Positions 26,273 through 34,669 of a stretch of DNA of 64,000 nucleotides are shown piece after piece. Positions within the stretch are counted from its first letter, which is position 1; each line of letters opens with the position of its first letter. The translations under genes and the position numbers were made by a program. The notes beneath the pieces were generated by a model. The model ran no database searches. It was not told the origin of the DNA and was given only the letters and a program-made list of their open reading frames with translations. Source of the stretch: Rhodobacter sp. 24-YEA-8 (GTDB lineage Bacteria; Pseudomonadota; Alphaproteobacteria; Rhodobacterales; Rhodobacteraceae); the NCBI RefSeq assembly GCF_900105075.1, contig NZ_FNSK01000001.1, positions 3,365,434 through 3,429,433 on the forward strand. Direction: 5' to 3'.

Positions 26273-27022
26273 ATGGAAGAACTTGGGTTCTGGCTGCTTG
26301 CGGTGACGGCCGCAGCGCTGGTCGGGCTGTCAAAAGGCGGGTTGCCGGCAATCGGGATTCTGGCGGTGCCGGTGATGGCGCTGCAGATCTCGCCGGTGCT
26401 GGCGGCGGGGATTCTACTGCCGGTCTATGTGGTCTCAGACATGTTCGGGCTCTGGGCGTATCGCCATGCCTTTGACCGCAAGGTGCTGCTTTATCTGCTG
26501 CCCGGTGCGATTGTGGGGGTCGCGGTTGGCGGGCTGACGGCCTCGCTGGTGCCGGAGGCGGCGGTGACAGCGCTGATCGGGGCGATTGGTCTTGTCTTCA
26601 GCCTTAATCTGCTGCTGCGGCGTCCGGCCGATGGCCCGCCGCGGGATCCAAAGCCGGGGCCAGGGCTGTTCTGGGGGCTGATCACCGGTTTCACCAGTTT
26701 CGTCAGCCATTCCGGTGCGCCGCCCTGGCAGGTCTATACCCTGCCCCTGCGGCTGGAAAAGGCGGTGTTTGCCGGCACCTCGACCATCGGATTCGCGGTG
26801 ATCAATGCGGTGAAGCTGATTCCCTACGGGATGCTGGGCCAGCTGAACCCGGCCAATCTCAGGATTTCTGCGCTGCTGATGGCGCCGGCAGTGGGCTCGG
26901 TCTTTGTCGGGGTCTGGCTGGTCAGGATATTGCCGGCGAAAGCCTTTTTCCGCATCGTGACCTGGTCGCTGCTGCTGATCTCGCTGAAACTGCTCTGGGA
27001 CGGCGCACGCGGGATCTTCTGA
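26273..27022 (+). CDS. TSUP (TauE/SafE) family membrane permease
   Basis: A 249-residue membrane protein with about eight hydrophobic segments. Its first repeat has LVGLSKGGLPAIGILAVPVM, the variant signature of the smaller TSUP subgroup, and the second has FWGLITGFTSFVSHSGAPPW. Substrate unknown (sulphite, taurine-derived or organic anions are known for relatives). It is divergent from mdh and followed by its own terminator. Confidence 0.88.
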   Translation: MEELGFWLLAVTAAALVGLSKGGLPAIGILAVPVMALQISPVLAAGILLPVYVVSDMFGLWAYRHAFDRKVLLYLLPGAIVGVAVGGLTASLVPEAAVTALIGAIGLVFSLNLLLRRPADGPPRDPKPGPGLFWGLITGFTSFVSHSGAPPWQVYTLPLRLEKAVFAGTSTIGFAVINAVKLIPYGMLGQLNPANLRISALLMAPAVGSVFVGVWLVRILPAKAFFRIVTWSLLLISLKLLWDGARGIF

Positions 27023-27050
27023 GCTGCAAAATGTGATGCCCGGAACGAAA

Positions 27051-27082
27051 ACAGGGCCGCCAGACGGCGACCCTGTGTTTTT
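27051..27082 (+). terminator. Intrinsic terminator of the TSUP gene
   Basis: ACAGGG-c-CGCC (27051-27061) pairs with GGCG-a-CCCTGT (27066-27076), followed by GTTTTT. It lies 28 bp after the stop of the gene at 26273. Confidence 0.85.
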
Positions 27083-27129
27083 GCGCGTATCGGAGCCCGT
27101 ATCAGTCAGGGCCTGTCCGCAAGGTCAGG

Positions 27130-27321
27130 TCAGGCCTTGTCGACCGCCTTCTTCACTGCGTCTTTCGTCTTGCCAAGCGCCTGCTGCGCTTCGCCTTTCA
27201 ATTCCTGGGCGGCACCTTCAGCCTGCAGCCGGTCATTGCCGGTTGCCTTGCCCACGGCCTGTTTCACATTTCCCACCGCTTCATTGGTGAGACCTTTGAT
27301 CTTGTCACCGGTGCTGCTCAT
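27130..27321 (-). CDS. CsbD family stress protein
   Basis: A 63-residue hydrophilic protein, [20 protein letters not shown] followed by [20 protein letters not shown] and a Lys/Ala-rich end. This is the CsbD pattern: repeated KG.xNxxxGxxKxxxGK.TGN. CsbD proteins are general-stress products of unknown mechanism, predicted to be mostly helical or disordered. AGGAG lies 7 nt before the ATG. A sequence resembling an alphaproteobacterial general-stress sigma factor promoter lies about 50-70 bp upstream. Confidence 0.9.
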   Translation of the reverse strand: MSSTGDKIKGLTNEAVGNVKQAVGKATGNDRLQAEGAAQELKGEAQQALGKTKDAVKKAVDKA

Positions 27322-27369
27322 ACTGAACTCCTTTGACTGGGTGTAACCTGAGCGTCTCAGTGCAGGGAA

Positions 27370-27394
27370 AACACGCGACGCTGCCTCTGGTTCC
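27370..27394 (-). promoter_or_regulatory. Candidate EcfG-type general stress promoter of the CsbD gene
   Basis: Read on the minus strand: GGAAC (27394-27390), 16-nt spacer, TGTT (27373-27370). The known EcfG consensus in alphaproteobacteria is GGAAC-N16/17-CGTT, so one base of the -10 differs. Transcription would begin about 40 nt before the CsbD start. csbD genes are common members of the general stress regulon. Confidence 0.4.
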
Positions 27395-27584
27395 CCCAGA
27401 CCAGGTTCACACAAGGTCACTGCGGCGTGTTTTCGCCAGGGCATGAGAACAGAAGGCCGTGGCAGAAACCGGTGCCGGAGATCTGAAGATGCAGAAATAG
27501 TTTCTGCGATGCGGCATTTCATGGCTTGCTGAATGTGCCAATTTTGTGCTTTGACACGCAAGATTATTGCCATGGAGGCCCGCC

Positions 27585-28481
27585 ATGTCCCGCTCGCATC
27601 CGGCTCAGCCCTGCCGTTCGGTTCTTTATATCCCTGCCTCGCGCGAGCGGGCGCTGGAAAAGGCGCGGGATCTGGCCTGTGACGCGATCATCTTCGATCT
27701 GGAGGATGCAGTCGCGCCTGAGGAAAAGCCCGCCGCGCGCGACCTGCTGGCGCGGGTGCTGGCGGAGGCCGACTATGGCACCCGGCTGAAACTCGTGCGG
27801 ATCAACGGGTTCGACACCGAATGGGGGCGTGAAGATGCGGCGGCTATGGCGCGCGCAATCGCGGCCGGGGCGAAGATCGACGCGCTGCTGGTGCCAAAAG
27901 TCAGCACGCCTGCCGATCTTGATGCGGTGGCTGCCGTCGCACCGGGTGTCAGCCTCTGGGCGATGATGGAGACTTGTGCGGGTATGCTGAACGCGGCGGC
28001 GATTGCGGCGCATCCGCAATTGCGCGGCATGGTGATGGGCACCAATGACCTTGCAAAAGAGCTCGGAAGCCGTTTCCGCCCCGACCGTCTGCCGATGCAG
28101 GCGGGGCTGGGGCTTTGCCTGCTGGCCGCGCGCGCCTATGGGCTGGCCATCGTCGATGGCGTCTATAATGCGTTCAGGGATGACGAAGGCCTGCGGGCGG
28201 AATGCGAGCAGGGCCGTGATATGGGCTTTGATGGCAAGACGCTGATCCATCCGGCGCAGCTCGACATCGCCAATGCCGCTTTCGCGCCGTCAGAGGCCGA
28301 ACTTGATCTTGCCCGACGCCAGATCGCGGCCTTTGACGAGGTCATGGCCGCGGGTGGCGGCGTTGCGGTGGTCGATGGCCGCATCGTCGAGAACCTGCAT
28401 ATCGTGACCGCGCGGACGCTTCTGGAGAAGGACGCCGCAATCAGGGCTGCGGCGATCGGGGCGCTGGCGCTTGCCGGCTGA
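27585..28481 (+). CDS. mcl2: CitE-like CoA ester lyase / (3S)-malyl-CoA thioesterase (Mcl2 type)
   Basis: Member of the CitE/malyl-CoA lyase family. Its place upstream of nnrU-DUF1737-mch-sdh resembles mcl2 in Rhodobacter sphaeroides, whose product hydrolyses (3S)-malyl-CoA to malate after Mcl1 condenses glyoxylate and acetyl-CoA. Start at 27585 (298 residues), with GGAGG 7 nt upstream. Motifs are [34 protein letters not shown] (Mg-binding region), [21 protein letters not shown] and [11 protein letters not shown]. Thioesterase versus lyase activity cannot be read safely from sequence; the shorter length and lack of the Mcl1 start favour the thioesterase. Subject to this doubt the role is in the ethylmalonyl-CoA pathway. 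Confidence 0.8.
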   Translation: MSRSHPAQPCRSVLYIPASRERALEKARDLACDAIIFDLEDAVAPEEKPAARDLLARVLAEADYGTRLKLVRINGFDTEWGREDAAAMARAIAAGAKIDALLVPKVSTPADLDAVAAVAPGVSLWAMMETCAGMLNAAAIAAHPQLRGMVMGTNDLAKELGSRFRPDRLPMQAGLGLCLLAARAYGLAIVDGVYNAFRDDEGLRAECEQGRDMGFDGKTLIHPAQLDIANAAFAPSEAELDLARRQIAAFDEVMAAGGGVAVVDGRIVENLHIVTARTLLEKDAAIRAAAIGALALAG

Positions 28482-28534
28482 TCGGGCGAAACCTGCCTGA
28501 CCCTTTTATTGCCAGCCGAATCGGAGCCCGCGCC

Positions 28535-29083
28535 ATGATCATCCTTACCCTCGGAGTGCTTTTGTGGAGTCTCGCCCATCTTATGGGCCGGGTCGCGCCG
28601 GGCCTGCGGGACCGGCTTGGTGGCAGGGCCGGGATGGGGCTGATCTCATTGACCGCGACGGCGCTGATGGTCTTTGGCTACCGCGCGGCGGAGGGTGAGT
28701 TTTACTGGGGTCGTGACCCGATGACGACCGGGATCAACAACCTCCTGATGCTGGTCTCGGTCTATCTCTTCGCAGCAGCGGGGATGAAGACGAAAGTCGG
28801 GCGGATGATCCGGCATCCGATGCTCTGGGGCGTGGTGATCTGGACCTTCGCGCATATCCTCGTGAATGGCGACACGCCGTCTTTCGTGCTGTTTGGCGGC
28901 ATCGGGATCTGGGCGCTGTTGCAGATGCTGGCGATCAACCGGATGGGGCCATGGCAGCGGCCGGAGCCCCGCCCCGGCAAAAGCCCTGCGCGCATGGAGG
29001 TGATTGCCATTCTCGGCACTCTGGTGGTCTATGGCGCGATTGCCGCGGCGCATTACGCGCTCGGCTATGCTGTATTCGGGTGA
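28535..29083 (+). CDS. nnrU: NnrU family membrane protein
   Basis: A 182-residue inner-membrane protein with five or so hydrophobic segments and the NnrU pattern: LWSLAHLMGRVAPGLRDRLG, YWGRDPMTTGINNLLMLVSV, RHPMLWGVVIWTFAHILVNG (conserved histidines) and GIGIWALLQMLAINRMG. NnrU was first linked to nitrite/nitric oxide reduction, but the family is wider and includes 15-cis-zeta-carotene isomerase; no denitrification genes are in this window. It follows mcl2 by 53 bp and is followed closely by a DUF1737 gene, so these probably form one transcript. Confidence 0.88.
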   Translation: MIILTLGVLLWSLAHLMGRVAPGLRDRLGGRAGMGLISLTATALMVFGYRAAEGEFYWGRDPMTTGINNLLMLVSVYLFAAAGMKTKVGRMIRHPMLWGVVIWTFAHILVNGDTPSFVLFGGIGIWALLQMLAINRMGPWQRPEPRPGKSPARMEVIAILGTLVVYGAIAAAHYALGYAVFG

Positions 29084-29087
29084 TCTG

Positions 29088-29291
29088 ATGAGACTTTACC
29101 GCTTTCTGACCGGCGATGACACTTCCGCTTTTTGCCACAAGGTTTCGGCCGCGCTGGCGAAAGGCTGGGAGCTTTATGGCGAGCCGAGCTATGCGTTTGA
29201 CGCCTCGAACGGGGTGATGCGCTGTGGCCAGGCGGTGATCAAAGAGGTGCCGGGGGAATATTCGCCGGATCTGAAGCTCGGCGAGCAATAG
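29088..29291 (+). CDS. DUF1737 family small protein
   Basis: A 67-residue protein: MRLYRFLTGDDTSAFCHKVS and then ALAKGWELYGEPSYAFD, the typical DUF1737 pattern (short beta strand, helix, KGWxLxGxPxxxFD). Function unknown. It starts 5 nt after the nnrU stop and precedes mch, with a copy of the intergenic repeat between. Confidence 0.85.
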   Translation: MRLYRFLTGDDTSAFCHKVSAALAKGWELYGEPSYAFDASNGVMRCGQAVIKEVPGEYSPDLKLGEQ

Positions 29292-29300
29292 AGACCGGGG

Positions 29301-29350
29301 AGGGGGCACTGCCCCCCGTCTGCCTCGGGCAGACTTCCCCGCAGTATTTT
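29301..29350. repeat. Composite intergenic repeat, half copy D
   Basis: GGGGGC-act-GCCCCC, then GTCTGCC-tcg-GGCAGAC, then TTCCCCGCAGTATTTTGGTC, a diverged form of the CCCC-GGGATATTTA core. It lies between the DUF1737 gene and mch. The stems match the first two stems of the other copies, with different but paired bases. Confidence 0.6.
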
Positions 29351-29401
29351 GGTCAGGAAGAAGGGCCTTAGCGCCTTTCTTGCGGCATTGGGGGAAGAGG
29401 C

Positions 29402-30430
29402 ATGAAGACCAATCCGGGGCGGTTTTTCGAGGATTACCGTATGGGCGAGGTGATCCGCCATGCGGTGCCGCGCACGGTGTCGGGGGGCGAGCGGGCGCTC
29501 TATCACGCGCTCTATCCGGCGCGGGGCGCGCTTTATTCCTCGGATGAATTTGCGCGGGATTCGGGGCTGGCGGCGAGCCCGCTGGATGATCTGATCGCGT
29601 TTCATACGGTCTTCGGCAAGACGGTGCCCGATATCTCGCTGAATGCGGTGGCCAATCTGGGCTATGCCGAGGGGCGCTGGCTGTTGCCGGTCTGGCCGGG
29701 CGATACGATCAGGTCCGAATCCGAAGTGATCGGACTGAAGGAGAATTCCAACGGCAAGTCCGGCGTGGTCTATGTGCGCACGCGCGGGCAGAACCAACGT
29801 GGCGAGGTGGTCCTGGACTATGTCCGCTGGGTGATGGTGAAAAAGGCGCGGGATGTGCCTGCGCCCGAGCCGGTGGTCCCGGATTTGCGCAAGGTGGTGC
29901 CGGCCGCGGAATTGGTGGTGCCGGCCGGGCTTGATTTCAGCCGCTACGATTTTGGTCTGGCGGGCGAGCCGCATCGCTGGGGAGATTACGCGGTCGGCGA
30001 GAAGATCGACCATGTCGACGGCGTCACTGTCGAAGAGGCCGAGCATATGCTCGCGACGCGTCTCTGGCAGAACACCGCGAAAGTGCATTTCGATGCGACC
30101 AATCGTGAAGACGGGCGGCGGCTGATCTATGGCGGGCATGTGATCAGCCTGGCGCGGGCGCTTTCGTTCAACGGGCTCGCCAATGCCCAGATGATCGTGG
30201 CGCTGAATGCCGGCGCCCATGCGAATCCGTGTTTCTCGGGCGATACGGTCAGGGCCTGGTCCGAGGTGCTCGACCGGGCGGAAACTTCTGCACCGGGGGT
30301 CGGGGCGCTCCGGCTGCGTCTTGTCGCCGTAAAACAGGGCGCGGCTCCTTTCGCGCTGAAAGGCGAGGACGGCAAATACCAGCCCGAGGTGTTGCTCGAT
30401 CTGGATTACTGGGCGCTGGTGCCGCTCTGA
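29402..30430 (+). CDS. mch: Mesaconyl-C1-CoA hydratase (beta-methylmalyl-CoA dehydratase), MaoC type
   Basis: Enzyme of the ethylmalonyl-CoA pathway that hydrates mesaconyl-C1-CoA to beta-methylmalyl-CoA. The 342-residue protein carries two MaoC-like (R-hydratase hot-dog) domains: an N-terminal one with FFEDYRMGEVIRHAVPRTVS and VFGKTVPDISLNAVANLGYA, and a C-terminal one with FGLAGEPHRWGDYAVGEKID and VHFDATNREDG. The catalytic-loop variant GGHVISLARALSFNGLAN follows. Length and both domains are as expected for Mch. The ATG at 29402 has GAAGAGG nearby. It lies between mcl2/nnrU and sdh, as in R. sphaeroides. Confidence 0.93.
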   Translation: MKTNPGRFFEDYRMGEVIRHAVPRTVSGGERALYHALYPARGALYSSDEFARDSGLAASPLDDLIAFHTVFGKTVPDISLNAVANLGYAEGRWLLPVWPGDTIRSESEVIGLKENSNGKSGVVYVRTRGQNQRGEVVLDYVRWVMVKKARDVPAPEPVVPDLRKVVPAAELVVPAGLDFSRYDFGLAGEPHRWGDYAVGEKIDHVDGVTVEEAEHMLATRLWQNTAKVHFDATNREDGRRLIYGGHVISLARALSFNGLANAQMIVALNAGAHANPCFSGDTVRAWSEVLDRAETSAPGVGALRLRLVAVKQGAAPFALKGEDGKYQPEVLLDLDYWALVPL

Positions 30431-30498
30431 CGCAATTGACTGTGGCACAGCCGCCCGAAAACCGGGCTGCTGTGCCCTGTTATACACTTGTTCAGTTT

Positions 30499-30542
30499 CT
30501 TGTTGTACGGTTGTAAAACAAGTCTTGCATGAAAGGTGCAAG
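30499..30542. promoter_or_regulatory. Two adjacent inverted repeats upstream of the porin-like gene
   Basis: CTTGTTGTAC (30499-30508), ggtt, GTAAAACAAG (30513-30522): a 24-bp palindrome with one mismatch. It is followed by CTTGCA-N7-TGCAAG (30524-30542). They lie about 45-90 bp before the start of the gene at 30587, where a promoter and operator are expected. Regulator unknown. Confidence 0.5.
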
Positions 30543-30586
30543 CGATTCCAGGCTGTGAGGGCAAGCTCAAGCAAGGAGTGATGACG

Positions 30587-31246
30587 ATGTCGGAACGCGT
30601 TATTGATGGCCCGGGGAAACTCGCAGGGGCCGCATGTTTTTGTCTGTGTCTTTTCACCACTGCAGCTGCCGCGCAGGATCTGTCGCTCTACAGCGGCACC
30701 GCGCTGCAATATTACACCAAGAATGATGACGGCCCGTCGAAATCCGATCTGAACGCCTATCTCGAACTGGATTACAGTGGCGCTTATGCGGGGATCTGGG
30801 CCGAGGTCACCAACTGGGAAGATTACAACGAGGTCGATCTTTATCTCGGCTATCGCGGCGAGGCCGGGCGGCTGAGCTATGATGCCAACTATTATTACTA
30901 CATCTACCCGGATGTGGATGATGCCGATTATGGCGAGCTGGGCCTCGTTCTCGACTATGCGCTGACGGATACATTCTCCATCGGCACCGAGCTTTACACC
31001 CAGCCGGAGAGCGGCAATGGCAGCGCCTATCTGACGGCGGCACTGGCGGCGGGGGACCGCTTTGGCTTTGACGTCTCCTGGGGCAAAAATGACGAAGGTT
31101 TCGGCACTTATGCCGAATGGGAGATCGGCGGATCCTATGCGATCAGCGATGAGGTCAGCCTTGGCCTGCGCTACTATAACGGTGAGGCCTATGATAATTA
31201 CTTCCGGCTGGAACTGGCCTGGAATACGACGCTCCTGACCCGCTGA
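30587..31246 (+). CDS. TorF/TIGR02001-type outer-membrane beta-barrel protein
   Basis: A 219-residue exported protein, putative porin-like barrel. I chose the ATG at 30587 because AAGGAG lies 8 nt before it; an ATG at 30581 is only 2 nt from that site. A signal peptide (KLAGAACFCLCLFTTAAAAQ) is followed by alternating strands rich in Tyr, Asp and Gly (YSGTALQYYTKNDDGPSKS, GAYAGIWAEVTNWED, VDLYLGYRGEAGRLSYDANY), ending with LELAWNTTLL, as for a beta-barrel with aromatic C-terminal strand. Relatives are annotated as hypothetical outer-membrane proteins (TIGR02001/TorF). No clear solute is known. It has its own upstream palindromes and a terminator-like hairpin after it. Confidence 0.8.
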   Translation: MSERVIDGPGKLAGAACFCLCLFTTAAAAQDLSLYSGTALQYYTKNDDGPSKSDLNAYLELDYSGAYAGIWAEVTNWEDYNEVDLYLGYRGEAGRLSYDANYYYYIYPDVDDADYGELGLVLDYALTDTFSIGTELYTQPESGNGSAYLTAALAAGDRFGFDVSWGKNDEGFGTYAEWEIGGSYAISDEVSLGLRYYNGEAYDNYFRLELAWNTTLLTR

Positions 31247-31285
31247 TACCAGGCGCGGCAGCGAGAGACGGCAGGATGAGACGGC

Positions 31286-31305
31286 GGGGGCCAGCGACGG
31301 CCCCC
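31286..31305 (+). terminator. Hairpin after the porin-like gene, weak terminator candidate
   Basis: GGGGGCC (31286-31292), 6-nt loop, GGCCCCC (31299-31305), followed by CTTAAAGG rather than a T-run. It lies 40 bp past the porin stop and before the sdh regulatory region. Confidence 0.45.
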
Positions 31306-31568
31306 CTTAAAGGCTTGCCCATAATATCTGAATAAAACACCAGGTTATTCCCCGTGATCACTGATGTGATCACGGTTTTCAAAATCGTGATCACAAACTC
31401 GCGAAAAACTTGTGGGGTTAGCGGGAACAGGACGCGTTTGCAGCATTGCCCCCGGTGACTTGGGTGATAAAAGCGATATGACGATTGGCATATCGAAGCG
31501 CGCTCCATCGCGAAACCCGCCTCCGACCGGGTCCCGTGCGGGGCAAGCCAGCGACGAAGGGACAAGCG
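31306..31568. other. Long sdh regulatory gap
   Basis: About 260 bp before sdhC with no gene. It is more AT-rich than its surroundings around 31320-31410 and contains the GTGATCAC triplet. The rest shows no further clear repeats. Confidence 0.6.
31354..31394. promoter_or_regulatory. Triple GTGATCAC operator array upstream of sdhC
   Basis: Exact GTGATCAC at 31354-31361, 31366-31373 and 31387-31394; start-to-start spacing 12 and 21 bp. The last two share the 21-bp phasing of the sucC array. The array ends 175 bp upstream of the sdhC ATG. The same palindrome upstream of two TCA operons indicates a shared regulator. Confidence 0.7.
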
Positions 31569-31958
31569 ATGTCTGCACCGAAACAGGTCCAGCGACCTCT
31601 TTCTCCGTTCATGATCGGCCCGTATTACCGGCCGCAGATGACCTCGATTTCCTCGATCATGGTGCGGATCACCGGCATCGCGACGCTGGGGACGATCTTT
31701 CTGGTCGTGGCCTGGCTGGTGGCGGCGGTGACCTCGCCTGCGGCTTTTGACTGTGTCAACTGGCTCCTGACCTCGGTGATCGGCGATATCATCATGACGC
31801 TGGCGGCCTGGGCGATCTGGTATCACGCGCTTGGCCGCCTGCGCCATGTGATCTGGGATCTGGGCTATTTCATCGAGGTGAAGGCCAATGAGATCATGGG
31901 CTGGTCGATGTTCATCGGGGCCACGATCCTGACCATCGTCACCGTGCTTGTGGTCTGA
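31569..31958 (+). CDS. sdhC: Succinate dehydrogenase cytochrome b556 subunit
   Basis: Membrane anchor of complex II that, with SdhD, binds haem b and ubiquinone. The 129-residue protein starts MSAPKQVQRPLSPFMIGPYY at the ATG 31569, the usual SdhC opening, and has SSIMVRITGIATLG (quinone-site serine/arginine) and three hydrophobic segments. The haem histidine sits in IWYHALGRLRHVIWD. First gene of sdhC-sdhD-sdhA-lipoproteins-sdhB. Confidence 0.95.
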   Translation: MSAPKQVQRPLSPFMIGPYYRPQMTSISSIMVRITGIATLGTIFLVVAWLVAAVTSPAAFDCVNWLLTSVIGDIIMTLAAWAIWYHALGRLRHVIWDLGYFIEVKANEIMGWSMFIGATILTIVTVLVV

Positions 31959-31971
31959 GGGAGGACAAGAG

Positions 31972-32343
31972 ATGCGTTTCATCACCGACCGCAAAGCCGC
32001 TGATGGCCTTGGATCCGCCCGGGCCGGCACCCATCATCACTGGAATATGCTGATCAGCTCGGTGTTGCTGGTCGTGCTGGTGCCGCTGTTTGTGTTCACC
32101 TTCGGCTATGGCCTTGGCCGCACGCATGAAGGCGTCCTGGCCTATTTCTCGCGGCCCTGGCCTGCGATCATCACCGGGCTGACGCTGATCGTGGTGACGT
32201 TGCATTGCAAGGCCGAGGCCGAAGAGGCGATCATTGACTATGTGCATGGCGCAAAGGCGAAACTGGCGCTGGTCGCGGTGACGGGCCTCGCCTGGGCGCT
32301 GATTGTGGTGGGGCTTTTCGCTCTGGTTAAACTGGCGCTGTAA
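31972..32343 (+). CDS. sdhD: Succinate dehydrogenase hydrophobic membrane anchor subunit
   Basis: Second membrane anchor of complex II. The 123-residue protein starts MRFITDRKAADGLGSARAGT with GGGAGG upstream, then has HHHWNMLISSVLLVVLVPLF, three membrane segments, and the haem-ligand and quinone-site region TLHCKAEAEEAIIDYVHGAK. Gap to sdhC is 13 bp, to sdhA about 50 bp. Confidence 0.94.
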   Translation: MRFITDRKAADGLGSARAGTHHHWNMLISSVLLVVLVPLFVFTFGYGLGRTHEGVLAYFSRPWPAIITGLTLIVVTLHCKAEAEEAIIDYVHGAKAKLALVAVTGLAWALIVVGLFALVKLAL

Positions 32344-32396
32344 GCGGCTGCCCGGATGGGGCTGCCCTGCAAGAGATGCGGTAAGGAAAGACGGAA

Positions 32397-34202
32397 ATGA
32401 CGGCTGCATACCAATACGAGACGCATGAATATGACGTCGTGGTTGTCGGTGCCGGTGGCGCGGGCCTGCGCGCAACGCTTGGCATGGCCGAGCAGGGGCT
32501 GCACACCGCCTGCGTGACCAAGGTCTTCCCGACGCGGTCTCACACCGTCGCGGCCCAGGGCGGGATCGCTGCGTCTTTGGCCAATATGGGCCCCGACAAC
32601 TGGCAGTGGCATATGTATGACACCGTCAAGGGATCGGACTGGCTGGGCGATACCGATGCGATGGAATATCTCGCGCGCGAAGCCCCCAAGGCGGTTTATG
32701 AGCTGGAACATTACGGCGTGCCGTTTTCCCGCACGGAAGAGGGCAAGATCTATCAGCGTCCCTTCGGCGGTCACACGACCGAATTCGGCGAAGGCCCGCC
32801 CGTGCAGCGCACCTGTGCCGCCGCTGACCGCACCGGCCACGCGATCCTGCACACGCTTTATGGCCGGTCGCTGAAGGAGCAGGCCGAGTTCTATATCGAA
32901 TATTTCGCGCTTGATCTGATCATCACCGACGGGCGCTGCACCGGCGTGCTGTGCTGGAAGCTTGATGACGGCACCATGCATGTCTTCAACGCCAAGATGG
33001 TGGTGCTGGCGACCGGCGGCTACGGGCGTGCCTATTTCTCGGCGACCTCGGCCCATACCTGCACCGGCGATGGTGGCGGCATGGTGGCCCGCGCCGGCCT
33101 CGCCCTTCAGGATATGGAATTCGTGCAGTTCCACCCGACCGGCATCTATGGCTCGGGCTGTCTGATCACAGAGGGCGCGCGCGGCGAGGGCGGCTATCTG
33201 ACCAACTCGAATGGCGAGCGGTTCATGGAGCGTTATGCGCCCCATTACAAAGATCTCGCGCCGCGCGACTATGTCTCGCGCTGCATGACGATGGAGATCC
33301 GCGAGGGCCGGGGTGTCGGCGCCGACAAGGATCACATCTTCCTCCACCTGAACCACCTGCCACCCGCGACCCTGCATGAGCGTCTGCCGGGGATTTCGGA
33401 ATCGGCAAAGATCTTCGCCGGGGTCGATCTGAACAAAGAACCGATCCCGGTTCTGCCGACCGTTCACTATAATATGGGCGGTATCCCGACGAATTACTGG
33501 GGCGAGGTACTGAACCCGACGCCCGAGAACCCCGATGCGATCTTCCCCGGTCTGATGGCTGTGGGAGAGGCGGGCTGTGCAAGCGTGCATGGCGCGAACC
33601 GTCTGGGCTCGAACTCGCTGATCGATCTTGTGGTCTTTGGTCGTGCCGCCGCGATCCGCGCAGGCCAGGTGGTCGACCCGAAATCCGCCGTGCCGCCTAC
33701 GAACAAAGCCAGCGTCGACCAGGCGCTCGCGCGGTTCGATGCGCTGCGTCACGCCAATGGTGCTGTCGCGACCGCCGATCTGCGTCTCGAGATGCAGAAA
33801 ACCATGCAGCGCGATGCCGCCGTCTTCCGCACCGAAAAGACCCTTGCCGAAGGCGAGGTCGCGATGACCGAAATCGCCGGCAAGATGTCGGATATCAAGG
33901 TCACTGACCGTTCGATGATCTGGAACAGCGACCTGATGGAGACGCTGGAACTGACGAACCTGATGCCCAATGCGCTGGCGACGATCTATGGCGCCCATGC
34001 CCGCACAGAAAGCCGCGGTGCCCATGCGCATGAGGATCACCCGACGCGTGATGACGCCAACTGGCGCAAGCACAGCCTCGCCCATGTTGACGGCAACAAA
34101 GTTACGCTCTCCTATCGTCCGGTTCATCTTGATCCGCTGACGGCAGAGGCCGATGGCGGGATCAGTCTGAAGAAGATTGCCCCGGCAGAACGGAAATTCT
34201 GA
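32397..34202 (+). CDS. sdhA: Succinate dehydrogenase flavoprotein subunit
   Basis: Catalytic subunit of complex II oxidising succinate to fumarate. The 601-residue protein has the FAD dinucleotide fold [20 protein letters not shown], the covalent-FAD histidine in [12 protein letters not shown] (His49), the active-site loop [33 protein letters not shown], and the capping [18 protein letters not shown]. The C-terminal helical domain ends with [16 protein letters not shown]. Its stop TGA overlaps the next ATG by one base (TGATG), linking it with the lipoprotein genes. Confidence 0.98.
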   Translation: MTAAYQYETHEYDVVVVGAGGAGLRATLGMAEQGLHTACVTKVFPTRSHTVAAQGGIAASLANMGPDNWQWHMYDTVKGSDWLGDTDAMEYLAREAPKAVYELEHYGVPFSRTEEGKIYQRPFGGHTTEFGEGPPVQRTCAAADRTGHAILHTLYGRSLKEQAEFYIEYFALDLIITDGRCTGVLCWKLDDGTMHVFNAKMVVLATGGYGRAYFSATSAHTCTGDGGGMVARAGLALQDMEFVQFHPTGIYGSGCLITEGARGEGGYLTNSNGERFMERYAPHYKDLAPRDYVSRCMTMEIREGRGVGADKDHIFLHLNHLPPATLHERLPGISESAKIFAGVDLNKEPIPVLPTVHYNMGGIPTNYWGEVLNPTPENPDAIFPGLMAVGEAGCASVHGANRLGSNSLIDLVVFGRAAAIRAGQVVDPKSAVPPTNKASVDQALARFDALRHANGAVATADLRLEMQKTMQRDAAVFRTEKTLAEGEVAMTEIAGKMSDIKVTDRSMIWNSDLMETLELTNLMPNALATIYGAHARTESRGAHAHEDHPTRDDANWRKHSLAHVDGNKVTLSYRPVHLDPLTAEADGGISLKKIAPAERKF

Positions 34203-34669
34203 TGCGTATTCGCGGTGGTGTATTGCTTGCCTCGCTGATGACCCTGGGCCTTGCGGCCTGCGGCGGCGGCTATAGTGATCCCGCGACATCGTGTATTTTT
34301 GCTGCGGGCCACGCCTATCCGGGCGAGGGCCAGAAAGCCGCGCGGGAGACGGCAACACGCGACTGCATTGACCGCGAGGTCCGCAAACAGGCGGCCGTGA
34401 CCGGGACAGAGGTGAAGCGGATAGACGGCCCGAATGGCAGTACGACCTGGGTCAAAGCCGGATCGGCCGCCGATCGTGCCGCCTCCGGCAAGGCCATTCC
34501 GACGATCAACACGCGCCCGGGCAACACAGGCCCGGTTACTGTCGGGGCGCCGACAACTGCGGCCCCGTCAAGGGGCAGCGTGCAAGCGGTTGCACCTCTG
34601 GTCGGGCCGGATCAGACCTGCCGGAAAACCATGATCGGAGGGACTGGCTATGCCTGTATCGCGAACTAA
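34202..34669 (+). CDS. Lipoprotein 1 of the sdh operon
   Basis: A 155-residue precursor with lipobox LAAC ([20 protein letters not shown], Cys20). The mature part has GGGYSDPATSCIF, a charged helix (EGQKAARETATRDCIDREVR), a low-complexity Ala/Thr/Pro/Gly linker, and a C-terminal CRKTMIGGTGYACIAN. Four cysteines in the mature part after the lipidated one suggest disulphides. It overlaps the sdhA stop by one base. The GGY motif at the anchor is shared with the lipoprotein between sucC and sucD. Function unknown. Confidence 0.8.
   Translation: MRIRGGVLLASLMTLGLAACGGGYSDPATSCIFAAGHAYPGEGQKAARETATRDCIDREVRKQAAVTGTEVKRIDGPNGSTTWVKAGSAADRAASGKAIPTINTRPGNTGPVTVGAPTTAAPSRGSVQAVAPLVGPDQTCRKTMIGGTGYACIAN

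Noticed and set aside
32238..34358. A 706-codon frame opposite sdhA
   Set aside because: Shadow frame of sdhA; no ribosome site or domain.
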